Of a stretch of 64,000 nucleotides of DNA, positions 13,101 to 23,278 are shown one piece after another. Location: assembly GCA_033296885.1 (NCBI GenBank), contig MU863930.1, positions 124,001 through 188,000 of the forward strand. Reading direction: 5' to 3'. The notes beneath the pieces are model-generated. The model was not told where the DNA came from. It worked only from the letters and a program-made list of their open reading frames with translations, and did no database searches. Numbering within the stretch: position 1 is the first letter of the stretch; the number at the start of each line of letters is the position of its first letter. A program made the translations under genes and the position numbers. Source of the DNA: Triangularia verruculosa. Its lineage: Eukaryota > Ascomycota > Sordariomycetes > Sordariales > Podosporaceae.

Positions 13101-14947
13101 CAGCCAGCCGGATTCCTAGTTCGACGGCGGAGCAAAAGCGATGTCTCCTGCCATCCGATTTCGATGATCCAGTTCGCCATCGCGACATGCGATATTGCAT
13201 CATAGCTATGCTTTTCGCAGCATGGCCCTAGTCCCGTGTCTTCGAGGAGCTGCATTGCATCGTGTCCGAACCCTCAAGGAACACAAGGCTAACAAAGGGG
13301 CCGTTGCAGATACCGTCGGGTTTGCGGCGAGACGTGAGCAAGAGCAGCAGGGTTCAAGACCTGAAGAGGGTACGTCTTTGTGGTGGTGGTTTTGGAGGCG
13401 AGCACGTGGTTCAAGCAACGGTCTGAACCCGGCCGACTGGATTTGGCTGCTCGTTAGACGTCGCTTCCCCCAACCTTCCCCGGAAAGCTACCAAGTGACC
13501 GAGTCTTGGGAACAACGCCTTCTAACTTTGCGCAACGCGACTATCAGACGCGTTCTCAGAGGATTTCTATTTTGGGACATCTCGAGGTAATAATTCCAAG
13601 GTATGTGCATAACGATCTCCCATTACAACCTCCATCTCGAGCAGCACCCGTCGCACTTGTCGCCCATGTTTGCGCGGGCAAATCAATTGGCGTGTTCTGG
13701 TGCACCACCCGTTCGGAAATCGTACCAGGGTCTGGTGTCACACTCAGCGCGATCCCGTTTCAATCTCGGCAATGTTCCACCCTAGTCCCCCTTCTGTCCT
13801 CGCATGAAGCGTTGGGAAATTCTGCTGCATGCGAGCCCCCCTTGGCTCTTTGGTTCTTTTATTTCGTTTTATATTGCTATCTTCAGGCCCAGCCGGGCGC
13901 CATGTCATCGGATCGAGCTAACTGTTGGGCCCTTTTTTTCCCCCCATTTCTTCTAGAACACCGTCACTGCCGACCGCTTTTCACATCAAGCCATCCTTGC
14001 CAGCGACGCGTTTGGTCCATACCCTCACCTATACTGAACATCGACCTTCAACAGACATCAACCAGACCGCGACTGTTCATAGCCACACGTATTGCGTGGT
14101 GAAAGAACCAGCTATCTGTGAGTAGATCTCCATTGCATCCGCCTCCCGAACCTTTATGCGCGCGCGTTTCTCGTGCCATGGCCAGCCATGGTCGCGTCGT
14201 CCACGGCAAGGCGGGTGCACGGGTCCCCCCCCCGGCCACAACCTGGTTTCGCGGTCGCCTTTGCGCGCAGATGTTCCTGGGAGGCGATCAGCCAGTTCCG
14301 CTGCGTGTACCACAACCAACGTGTTCATCGCGACACAGCCAGAAGGGATTTGGGACTGACACAGGCCTTCCCACAGGACTCCAAGCACGACGTTCGAAGA
14401 AGAGCATACCCTATGGGACTGATGAAGATGGCTCAGCACCGGCAGGCGCCCAGCCACTTCAAGGAAGAGCCCGGTCATGACTCGGTGAGTGCCACTTTTT
14501 TCAATCCTTCTTCCCCAATCGACCCCATCACCGAGAATTCCGCATGCGTGCGCGCGCTTTTAGGTAATGTCAAGTGGTTGTCTTGAGCGCGGCATTTACC
14601 TACTGCGGGGAATGCACCGTTGAGTTTTCCCTATTGTCGCCACTCCCATCACGGCCGGTTTGGTCATACGTCTTCTTCGAGGGCGATATCAAAAATCAGA
14701 ATGCACTCATCGTCTCCAAATCGCCCCATGTCAACGTTGTTGATTTGCTTGGCCAATCATGCCGGGGTCGAGTTGTTCCAGAAAACGGCTGTGCCTGTCG
14801 CAAGCCTGACTTGGAGAAGATGCGTGGCCAGGGTTCAGGGGCCCTCCTGTTTCACCACCAGCCAGGGCATCGGTAGTATGCAACAGGGGCTTGTGCCGGC
14901 CTGCGTAGTGCGCTTTTGGTCTGGACGAGATGCACCATCAGCACTTA

Positions 14948-14970
14948 TTTTTTTTTTTTTTTTTTTTTTT
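14948..14970 (+). repeat. Poly(T) tract, 23 nt
   Basis: Uninterrupted run of 23 T within the medA upstream region. It could serve as a poly(dA:dT) nucleosome-excluding element, or as a pyrimidine tract if transcribed. It is not followed by a close AG that would make it an obvious 3' splice site. Confidence 0.85.
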
Positions 14971-16081
14971 GGTGCGAGACATCAGACCGGCAGTTCTGTC
15001 AAGTCAACGGGGCAACTCAATTCCCACGTCAACAAATGGCGCCTTTACACGACGCCAATTCCCAGCTTTCAACCAAGTGGTAGTAGCCAGGCCAGTGGCC
15101 GATACATGCATGGCTTTTTGGTAGCGTTGTCAATGGCCTGGGTTCCCCAGAGTGGCGGACAGAACAGGCCATGGCCGGTCAAACGGCGAACAGTCCCCTT
15201 CCAACGGCGGTGTGGCTAGGATGATGGCGCCCCCGTACCCCGTACCCCATTCCCCTTCCCCCCACCCCCAACAGAAGACGGTCCAAAAGTCACAATTGGC
15301 ATATCACAGATGAGGACAACAAGAAACGGATCGAGCGATCGCGGTGCTTCACCTTCAAATCTGATGTCGGACCTGTGTGGTGGCCCATTCGCCGGAGTCA
15401 GGTGTGCACGCTGACGACACTCGTGCGACGGTCTGGCCATGTTCGATGGTACCTCGTCATGTACACGGTACACAGTACATGGCTTGTCCGGTGTTCTAGA
15501 GTCGTGCTTAGAGTCAGTTGCACCGTTAGCAAGTGGGGTCTTGGAGGCAATTCACCGTGTCCTGTGGGGCTTCTCCTCAAGCGTGTGTGGTGGAGCTGCT
15601 GAGTGGCTACGCCGCACTGAGTGGGAGGGAGGAGACAGGGCCAACACGTTCTGCGTCTCTTTTCCCCCAGTGCTCCGACCAGGGTCCACACATGGGTGCA
15701 AGTTTTCTCGGAAGCATGACCTCGCTGTCTCAGCTGCAGCAGACAAGCTGCTGCAAATGTCATCCCAAATGACGGGACTGCGAGTATTTCGTACCGCAGG
15801 ACTCAATCCTGTACTCCATCGGCGAGTGCTGGTGAGCAATGTCCTCATGTTCAGCCTCTCGTGTGCAGACGAAGCCGATTCGCAGTCGCTTGACCCAGCC
15901 CAGAGCCAACCAGCTGGTTTCTGCCAGATGGGAAGCAATGGCAGGAAGGAAGCGGTACGTATCGGCGACATGCCGCGGGACTTCCATGTTCCATTGGAGT
16001 ACCGTGTTCTCGAGTGGGAAGAGAGAGCCGGCCTGTCATTGCAGGGATTGGCCATGGGGGGGACTATGGAGACCCGCAGAT

Positions 16082-16103
16082 GCACACACACACACACACA
16101 CAC
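16082..16103 (+). repeat. (CA)n microsatellite
   Basis: About eleven CA units, followed by a second imperfect CA-rich block near 16142-16160. It lies in the presumed leader/upstream DNA of medA and inflates spurious His/Thr open frames here. Confidence 0.8.
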
Positions 16104-16810
16104 CTCACCGCCCCTTGTCCTTGCCCACCATGATGAAAGCGCACACACACACCCACACACAGCGGACACACAGAGACAGACACGCAGGAGAGACGGGCCT
16201 GCCAGGAAAACGAGCAAGAAGCCAGAGAGCTTGCCTTTCAGTGGCTAGCCCCGGATTGCCAGTCCCGGTTGGGCAATAGTCATGGCCCTCGGCTCTGCAA
16301 GTGTTCCCGCCATTGGCCACTTCATCTAAAAATGCAGTCTTTCCCCCCCCCTGCCCGCGTTTCCTTCAAGCCCTTGTCCTACTGCCATGCTTGGTCCATC
16401 CATCCGCTCTCCCACCATCCACAATCCACCACACAACCAGCCAGAGTTCCTTCCTTCACTCTTGTCAGGTCAGGGCTTTGAGGCTTCTTTTCGGTCTTCG
16501 AATCCCCCGGTCTGGGCTGCGAGACAGGGCGTTGGGCAACCGCTGGCGTGCCTGCCAATCCCATGATCATTCCATAGCCGTTTGGCCAAGCATTATCATC
16601 TTCATTATCCCCTGTTCGATCTCATCCTAGAGACCCCATCTACCCATCTGGCTGTCCCCAGTCGGTACATATTTCGGCCATCCCCACAAAACAGCAGCTT
16701 TTCTACACCATCTTCATCCCCTAGTCGACCCAACGGTTCCCGTGGCCTTCGCCGCGATCTTGCATAGCTGGTTAGTAGCCATCATTGAACCCTTTCTGTC
16801 CCCCTCTACC

Positions 16811-16828
16811 ATGTGGTGTGTCAAGTGA
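16811..16828 (+). other. Upstream ORF 1 of the medA leader (5 codons)
   Basis: ATG at 16811 opens a five-codon frame (MWCVK) ended by TGA at 16826-16828, about 390 nt before the MedA start. If the mature leader retains this segment, it would act as a short uORF. Whether it is exonic is unknown because a 3' splice site lies downstream at 17191-17194. Confidence 0.3.
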
Positions 16829-16830
16829 GA

Positions 16831-16914
16831 ATGCCACGCTGCCATCGAGACATCACCCAGATGGCAATCTCGAAACCTCGGGAGGTGATTCCGAGGATTT
16901 CGCTGCTCCACTAG
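16831..16914 (+). other. Upstream ORF 2 of the medA leader (27 codons)
   Basis: ATG at 16831, only two bases after the stop of the preceding uORF, opens 27 codons beginning MPRCHRDITQMAISK and ending at TAG 16912-16914. The stop overlaps a possible splice donor (GTGGGT from 16915). That would put the uORF at the 3' end of a leader exon whose intron ends at 17194. This is inference from motifs only. Confidence 0.3.
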
Positions 16915-17190
16915 GTGGGTAGCATTGGCTTCCCTGGCTCCTCACCGTCGGTTTGGATGCCGGATGATGGGAGCCCTGTCGTGCTGTACAAATCCCACCC
17001 CAAATCCCCGAGGCTAGCCCACCTCATCCGTGGATCCCTCGTCCTTTTTTTCAGGGGACCATCACCTCTTCCCGGCTGCCCAGACCTTGCACGCGGTCCA
17101 GCGAGAAAAAAAAGGCACAACATTCCCAGACGCGTCTGCGGCGCTCCAGAATACACACACCTGGTCTTTTTTCTTTTCTTTTTTTTTTAT

Positions 17191-17194
17191 CTAG
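17191..17194 (+). promoter_or_regulatory. Probable 3' splice site of a 5'-UTR intron, 26 nt before the MedA ATG
   Basis: A pyrimidine tract about 25 nt long (mostly T) ends in ATCTAG at 17189-17194, directly followed by a short stretch and the ATG at 17221. It is the strongest acceptor-like signal upstream of the coding region. Splicing here would remove the 85-codon frame 16957-17214, whose stop otherwise lies 6 nt before the start codon. The partner donor is not identifiable with confidence; GTGGGT at 16915 and several stronger donors further upstream are candidates. Confidence 0.45.
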
Positions 17195-17220
17195 CAAGCA
17201 ACCCTGTACCGTGAAGACTA

Positions 17221-19365
17221 ATGGTCGTCTCCTCTATGCAGCATCACACCCACCATCAACAACAGGGTCCTGTTCCTCCCCATCTGCAGCATTCTCGCCC
17301 CTCCAGCATTGTTCACCAACAACATCACAGCCAAACCCCAGCGCAACAGCAGCAATCCCACTCGAGCGCGTACTCGTCCGGCCACTCGGTCTATCAACCG
17401 CAGTCTCAGGCAAGCAACGCCCAAGAGCACTCGTTGTCTTATTACGGACACCAGCCGAGCCCGTACAGCACGCCGGGTGCGACTAGCGGATACACATCCG
17501 CAGGTAAGTGAAAATTTCTCGACTTCGGTTTTTGGTCCCCCAAAACACCAAAACCCCAGACTTGGCTGAAGGCTAACGCGTGCCCTCAGACACCGGAGAC
17601 ATGATGGCTGCAACCATGCCGAGACCACCGTATCCCCCAATGTCATCTTACCACACCCCTCAGTCCAACTCGCCCGCCTCGGTAGCATCGCCATCAGGTC
17701 ATGACCAGCAGAGAAGCATGTATGGGCAACCTCCATCGCAGCTACACCAGCAGTCAATGTACTATGGCGCTCCGCAGCAGCAATACTCTTCCATGTCGGC
17801 GCAGGCTGCCTCTTCCCCGTACGCCCAACACCCGCAGCAATCACACCAGTCTATGGCCCCTCAATCGAGCATGATGATGTCTCACACGGCCCCTCAGCAT
17901 CAGATGAACCAGCACACCTCGCAGCACTCGCAGGCGGGCATGACGGTCAGCCCCCGTCCTGGTCCTGGAAAGATTGAGACGCACAGCCTCAACCACCGGA
18001 TACCAGGGCCCTCGGCCCCGGTTTCGATCGGCAGCGCCTCGTCCACAGGTCCTCAGAATGGTGCTCCTCTTTCCACGCCCAATGGCGGTGCTGCTGGCGT
18101 CAACCCAAACGCTGCCCCTGGGCCGATCCCCGCCACAACCCCCTTGGTGGTGAGGCAAGATACCAATGGTGTTCAGTGGATTGCTTTTGAGTACTCGCGC
18201 GACAGAGTCAAGATGGAGTACACGATCCGCTGCGATGTGGAGTCGGTGAATCAGGATGAGCTGTCGGCCGAGTTCAAGACGGAGAACTGCGTGTATCCGC
18301 GTGCTTGCTGCCCCAAGGATCAGTACCGCGGAAATCGTCTTGTGTACGAGACCGAGTGCAACTCGGTGGGATGGGCTCTGGCTCAGCTCAACCCGCCTCT
18401 GCGAGGCAAGAGAGGTCTGATTCAGCGGGCTGTTGACAGCTGGCGTAACAGCAACCAGGACCCGAGACTCAGAAGTCGTCGCGTCCGACGAATGGCCAAG
18501 ATGAACACGCGCAACAACAACAAGGCGGGTTCAACAACGCCGCATGCCACCCACATTGGCACCCCGACGGGGCCAGGGATGGCGACCCCGACGGCCATGG
18601 GGGCGAGCGGAAACCCGGCGATTGGCAAGCCCGGCATGGGCGGCATGAACTCGGCAATTCACCACCACCACGGTCAGCAGGATGGGAGTGCCCAGGGGGG
18701 AGATGAAGTCGGTATGTTTCACCACCAGATGGCATGAAGCGCGCGCGTTTGTTTGTGATTAAGTGTGATACCTCTTCAAACCGCTCTGCTTTGCTCGCGT
18801 TTCTTTTTTTTTTTTTCGTCGGTTACCGTTGTGTTATTGGGTTTTCTATTTTTTTTTACAGGGAGTTTCAAGTCATTTTTGTTTTCTGTTTTACCTGTTA
18901 TATACCGGCTCGGCGACATTACAAAAATCTCTCGAGCACACCGCATCTGGGGCAACCACAGGAACCTGGTACAAAAGGAAGATCTGTACATTACACTAGT
19001 TGCGCGTTTGCTGTTGTTGTTGTTAGTTTTGTTTTTGCTGGTTTTCGGCCGTCGTTTTCGTCGTCTGGCTGCCGGCACTGCACCTTCATCAGCATTCGCT
19101 TTGTTCACACATATCAACCAGCACCTTACACACACACACACAGGACCACATGTCACTTGCCTCACACTCCGAGCAAAACGGAGTGCCTGATCTGACGGGG
19201 CTTTGAAAGCAATCCTGACAAGAAAAAAAAGAAAAAAGAAATCACCCCTTGTATCCTTGCTTCTCGTTTGGAGGATTTTGCGAGTTCTTGCTGCTGTTTT
19301 CGTCGTTTGGAAAGCATCACACTTACCATGATCCGACGCGTGTCGTTTTCGATACGTGGCAGCAC

Positions 19366-19411
<46 letters not shown>

Positions 19412-20475
19412 ATCCTTCTCGGCGGGGGGTGTTGATGGAGGGGAGGGGAGAGGAGGTCATTATGTCATTGGCTGAGAATATGTTTCACTAACGACAGCAT
19501 GTCTTATAGGTGACGGAGATTCGTACATGGACGAGCAGCATCACCACCACCACCAACCCCCGACCCAGGCTGGATCCGGCTCCGGCTCCGAGGACCGTCC
19601 TTCCCAAGCTTTTACCGGTTACGGCTCGTATAACGGTGCGCCCGCCCACGCCGGGTCGTCCACCTCGATGTCGATTCACGACCAACTGAGCGGTTCTCCT
19701 CATGCCAGCGGCAGCGCCATTGCGGCTCGCCGGATGAGCGTCGGACGTGATCCCCGCGACGACGAGCCCCAAGATTTGTTTCCCGACATCCCCGAGGCCA
19801 AGAAGCGCAAGTTCATCTTGGTGGAGGACTCGGACAGGCAGAGCCGGCTCCGGGTGCGTGTCACGCTGGACGGGGTCGACACGCGCGAGATCCCCGACAG
19901 CTTCCGCAAGAGCAGCAGCGTGTACCCCAGGTCGTACTTCCCCAGGGAGATGCAGAGCCCTCCGCCGAGCGCCACCGGGAGCAAGTTCTTTATGGATGAC
20001 GCTAGCGACTATGACAACAACAACAACAACAACGAGGACGACGGGACGACCGACACCGAGGGCCGCCGTGCTGGTCGCGGTCCCCGAAGCAGAGGTCGGA
20101 TCATGGTTAAGGTTTCCATGACGGATAACCAGGAGGGCGAGGTGGCCATCCCCAGGATGAGGAGGGGCTTCCGGGGGAAGGAGGTGAGGTTGAATGACCT
20201 GGGGTACCGGATGGCCTGGTTGCAGAGCAGAGTTTTTGCAGGGAGGACGGTATTTTTGCAACGTGCTTGTGAGTTCTTTTTTCCCCCCCTCAAGTCTCTA
20301 ATCTCATGCTGACATTTTTTTTGTCTCAGTGGACTGCTATCGGAACAAGACGCGCAGCGCCATGGAGTCGGTCATGCAGGACGTCAAGGCGGCGGCGCCG
20401 CACTACGAGACGCGGGTCGGCAAGAGGAAGTGGAACGACCGGATGCGCGGGGGCGAAAAGAAGGAGGATGACTAG
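17221..20475 (+). CDS. medA: MedA/Acon-3/Acr1/Ren1-family developmental transcription regulator, four coding exons
   Basis: Exons 17221-17503, 17590-18711, 19510-20268 and 20330-20475 join in phase to 769 residues. The family (Aspergillus MedA, Neurospora Acon-3, Magnaporthe Acr1, Fusarium Ren1) consists of nuclear regulators of conidiophore morphogenesis. The N-terminal ~285 residues are low-complexity Gln/His/Ser/Pro. About residues 289-400 hold the conserved domain, with VQWIAFEYSRDRVKMEYTIR, DVES, a Cys-rich NCVYPRACCPKDQYRGNRL, ETECNSVGWALAQLNP, and the basic tail LRSRRVRRMAKMN that could be a nuclear signal. A second conserved block lies near residues 566-625 (RKFILVEDSDRQSRLRVRVT, SVYPRSYFP). 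The C-terminus has LDCYRNKTR and HYETRVGKRKWNDRM. The ATG at 17221 has an in-frame stop just upstream (17212-17214). Intron 1 (86 nt) has a GCTAAC branch site. Intron 2 is 798 nt, unusually long, and reads through to a stop at 18735-18737 if unspliced, giving a 476-residue form. Confidence 0.82.
19367..19407 (+). repeat. (TC)n microsatellite inside the long medA intron
   Basis: About 20 TC units lie roughly 100 nt upstream of the 3' splice site of medA intron 2. The position makes it a candidate distant pyrimidine element, but the acceptor has its own nearby context (TCTTATAG). Confidence 0.85.
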
Positions 20476-21346
20476 GTTTTTTTTCGTTTGTGTGTGTTCA
20501 CCTGAACTCTTGCCTTTTTTTTTTCTTTTTTTTTCGTCGTCTTGCGAAGCGGCGGCGGCGTGCTACAATCTTGCTGCGGCAACAAGTTTTGGGGACGTTT
20601 GGGGGGCCAAAATACGAACGATGACACGAGCATGAGCATGAAACATGAGCATGATCACTAGCAGGCGGTTCTTCTTGCACAGCAACGAAAACATTCAGCA
20701 ATTTTTGTTGAGCGTCAAGTTTTGTCGGCTGTAGTAGTAAATTCCTTTTTGATACAAGTTCTCTTTTTTCGGCATTGGCATATTCATGAGTGGTCAGGCG
20801 GGGGAAGGGGGGGTTGGGTGGCGATTGGTGTATTTATAGTTGCCTCTGTTTTTGTTTGTTGTTTTGTTGTTATTATTGCTGTTGTTGGTCTACGAACAAG
20901 ACAAAAAACAAATCACCGCGTATATTTTGTTATACCTAGGTAGATGTATGTAAGTAGTGGTCAGTGGTTGGTTGGTTGGTATATGAGGGTGGGATGGGTG
21001 GGTGGTGTAAGAAAAGTACTTTTTGCTGCTGTTGTGTATATGGGTAGAGGGAAATAAAATACATAAAATCAAGATATACAAGGTTTAAACTCGGTTGGGG
21101 TTTTTTTTCTCTGTTTTTCGTCGTCATGTAGTTCAACATGTTTTATTGGCCATGTAGTGTCACCGTTTCGGCTGTGCTGGGGGGGGGGGGAGGGACTGAC
21201 GGACGTCCGAACAAGTCTCTTTCACCATCATCATCATTGATTACCCCAACTCAAACCTTCTTTTTTTTTTGTTTTGTTTTTATACCTCCTTTAGACAACG
21301 TCTGGCTCTTGAAAATTAATACCCAACATTACACCACACCAGCATA
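20476..21346. other. medA 3' UTR and intergenic spacer
   Basis: T-rich 3' flank of medA with TTTTCTTTTT-type blocks near 20513-20535, then a G/T-rich stretch and a run of G at about 21179-21191. A poly(T) at 21261-21270 precedes the next start codon by about 75 nt. No gene is seen. Confidence 0.5.
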
Positions 21347-21910
21347 ATGGCATCACAATCACAATCACAGCAACCCCTCCGCCTCACCCCCCACGACGGT
21401 CCCCCCTCAAGAGAGAACGAAACCACCACCACCACCACCCAGCCACAGCAACAACAACAACAACAACAGCCCCCATTCACCTCCCCCAGAGCATTGCTAG
21501 AATACCTCTACAAAGACGTGACCCGCTTCAGCCACATCGCCTCCCCAGCTTGCGTGCTCCACCCGGCAGACAGGTCCGCGGCAGCCTGCCTCGGAATTCA
21601 AGCGTGCCAGGCCCACGAGGAGAACCTCGTTGCCGCCACCAGGGGAACGCTGAAGATGGAGGTCGAGCAGATCACCGTCAGCTCGTCCGGCGAGTTTGGG
21701 TGCGTGATGGGTGCTTTTGAGCTCGGGGGCTGCGGGGAGGTGAGGGAGCCGTTTTGCGGGGTTTGGAGGTTCGAGGTTGTTGATGTTGAGGGTAAAAAGG
21801 GGGTGGTGAGGGCGGTGGAGCACTGGGAGAATCTTACTCCTGAGGGGGGGGGGAGGGTGAGGGGTTGGGTTGAGAGGGGGGGGGGGGTGGTTGAGGAATT
21901 AGGATGTTAG
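21347..21910 (+). CDS. Small NTF2-like/SnoaL-like fold protein, 187 aa
   Basis: Single-exon frame from ATG 21347. The first ~50 residues are Gln/Thr/Pro-rich (poly-T and poly-Q runs). From residue ~50 a compact domain follows with the SnoaL/NTF2 pattern: helix ALLEYLYKDVTRFSHIASP, a short strand with VLHPADR, a helix ending CQAHEENLVAATRG, then beta strands (LKMEVEQITVSSSGEFGCV; FCGVWRFEVVDVEG; VVRAVEHWENL). Proteins of this fold act as small-molecule enzymes, as binding proteins or as dimerisation modules, and no catalytic residue can be assigned. The C-terminal tail after HWENL is Gly/Arg-rich and probably disordered. The substrate is unknown. The name rests on secondary-structure pattern and WENL-type motifs, not on an alignment. 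Confidence 0.6.
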   Translation: MASQSQSQQPLRLTPHDGPPSRENETTTTTTQPQQQQQQQQPPFTSPRALLEYLYKDVTRFSHIASPACVLHPADRSAAACLGIQACQAHEENLVAATRGTLKMEVEQITVSSSGEFGCVMGAFELGGCGEVREPFCGVWRFEVVDVEGKKGVVRAVEHWENLTPEGGGRVRGWVERGGGVVEELGC

Positions 21911-22129
21911 ATTGTGGGAGGTTGAAGGGGTGAGTGTCGAGGGTGGCTGAGCAAAGTAGGTAGGTCAATACATGGAATTCCCATCGGAATATAATGTCAA
22001 CAGGTATTATCACAAGGCTGCAACTTGCCCTTTGTTATGTGATCTATCAACCGCGTTGCCTGAAATGTATACATGTAGCTCATCATCCATATAACACCGT
22101 TAATATATTCAGCCCCTACAAAGCCTCCC
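21911..22129. other. Convergent 3' spacer
   Basis: A short AT-rich spacer lies between two converging genes (21347-21910 + and 22130-23278 -). It contains the polyadenylation regions of both and shows no further feature. Confidence 0.4.
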
Positions 22130-23278
22130 TTAATACTTCGCCCCATGTCTATTCTTGCTCTTCCCCATCCACCATTCAACCCCCTCATCCCCGCCGTTAT
22201 CGTCGTCCATCGTCCCCCCCTTCTTCTCCAGCCAGTCTCCATAATAACTAACATCCCCCTGCTCCAGCCCGCCCCAATACACATCCTTCTTCTGCCCCCC
22301 CTCCCCCTCACCCTCAGCCGCAGCACTCACCCCAAACTTTTGCTGCAGCGCACTCCACTCGCTCCTCTGCGTCCTCAGCAGACCGACTCTCTCCCCCATC
22401 TGCTTCTGAAACAGCGCCCGGAGCTCAAACTCGACAAACTGCGAGTAAACCACCAGCTCCCTCGTCTGCTCAACGCTCAGGTCGTCCAGGTCCACGTACT
22501 TTGGCCTCCCGCTCTTCCCCACCTCGACGAAGGGCACGCCCAGGATATCGGCAATGTTCTTGGCGTGCTTCTCCTTTGTGTCCGAGACCTGCTTCCTGAA
22601 CCTGCCGTTGAGCACGGCAAACTGGGCGACGTGCTCCTTGTGGAGCGAGGTGAGCGCGCCGGCCTGAGAGGAAGTCAACGCGTCAGCGAGCGAAGACAAG
22701 GCGGGTGTGACGACGGCGCCTGGAACGGAAGACGGTGGCCGGGGCGGTGGGTAAGTTAGCTTTCTGGACGGCGGGGGAGGCGGGCTGCTGCTGTCGGAAC
22801 CGATGTGGAAGAGGGACGACGTTAAAGGGTACAGAGTTTCGTAGTCTTCCCGAGTAAAAGGGGCGCTGCTTCTTTTGCCGACGAGGAGGTGGCTGTAAGT
22901 CGTGGGGTAGGGGCCAAAATCATTATCCTCGCCGTCGCCGTCGTAATCATTGTCGTTGTAGGTGTTGTCATCAATTTCGTAAAACTCGTGCCAATGTTCA
23001 TACCACCTTTCCAGCTCCTGGTCCATCTCCTCGTCAACCGAATCACGGTCCTCCCATCGTTCCATGCGGTCAGTGTTGAACCCTAAGCTCGGGGGAGCGG
23101 CCAGAGGGGCAGCGGCAGCGGCAGCGTCCAGGTAACTGCTGTCTGCCCGCCCTTGGTGTTGGTGAAAGGAGACAGCATCGTTGCGTGCCTCTTGGGCGTG
23201 ACGGCGAAAGGGAGCAGCTTCAGTCACAGCCACCAAGCCAACCACCACCTGAAGGAAAAGAACATGGAGATTCGGCAT
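22130..23278 (-). CDS. Predicted secreted protein of unknown function, 382 aa
   Basis: ATG at 23278, stop TAA at 22130-22132. The N-terminus MPNLHVLFLQVVVGLVAVTEA looks like a signal peptide with probable cleavage before APF. Residues ~65-120 are strongly acidic with repeated Asp/Glu/Tyr (WYEHWHEFYEIDD). A dibasic LVGKR at about residue 135 could be a Kex2 cleavage site. After a Ser/Pro linker the C-terminal ~180 residues are helical (LTSLHKEHVAQFAVLNGRF; QTRELVVYSQFVEFELRALF). No family is recognised and there are almost no cysteines. The coding strand contains acceptor-like tracts near 22675 and 22720 (CTGAC...CTCAG; GCTAAC...TTCCAG), so a small in-frame intron in the Pro-rich linker cannot be excluded. 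Inference: an extracellular or wall-associated protein. Confidence 0.6.
   Translation of the reverse strand: MPNLHVLFLQVVVGLVAVTEAAPFRRHAQEARNDAVSFHQHQGRADSSYLDAAAAAAPLAAPPSLGFNTDRMERWEDRDSVDEEMDQELERWYEHWHEFYEIDDNTYNDNDYDGDGEDNDFGPYPTTYSHLLVGKRSSAPFTREDYETLYPLTSSLFHIGSDSSSPPPPPSRKLTYPPPRPPSSVPGAVVTPALSSLADALTSSQAGALTSLHKEHVAQFAVLNGRFRKQVSDTKEKHAKNIADILGVPFVEVGKSGRPKYVDLDDLSVEQTRELVVYSQFVEFELRALFQKQMGERVGLLRTQRSEWSALQQKFGVSAAAEGEGEGGQKKDVYWGGLEQGDVSYYGDWLEKKGGTMDDDNGGDEGVEWWMGKSKNRHGAKY

Larger units (their letters stand above)
2719..17220. promoter_or_regulatory. 14.5-kb gene-free region upstream of medA; probable long regulatory region and multi-exon 5' leader
   Basis: Between the Med12 stop and the MedA start I find no protein with family signatures, no RNA gene and no transposon. 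The open frames here are short, overlap on both strands and consist of low-complexity or random-looking peptide. Base composition stays near the genome norm, so this is not an AT-rich repeat-mutated relic. About 2719-3300 (T/G-rich) should hold the Med12 3' UTR. 4100-7110 carries many TACCTA/TAGGTA palindromes. From about 11 kb onward there are good 5' splice sites (GTAAGT at 11266 and 12700, GTATGT near 13600, GTGAGT near 14117 and 14484) and a pyrimidine-rich 3' splice site at 17191-17194, consistent with a spliced leader. Simple repeats include T23 at 14948-14970 and (CA)n at 16082-16103. In Aspergillus, medA is known for a long complex leader with upstream ORFs, so this is the expected place for one. 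Confidence 0.55.

Noticed and set aside
15439..16248. 269-codon open frame upstream of medA
   Set aside because: It includes the (CA)n repeat as Thr/His, has overlapping antisense frames of similar length, and shows no family features. More likely leader or intergenic DNA.
2719..17220. Decayed transposon block or repeat-induced mutation
   Set aside because: Base composition is not AT-shifted, and no transposase or reverse-transcriptase remnants or terminal repeats are seen.
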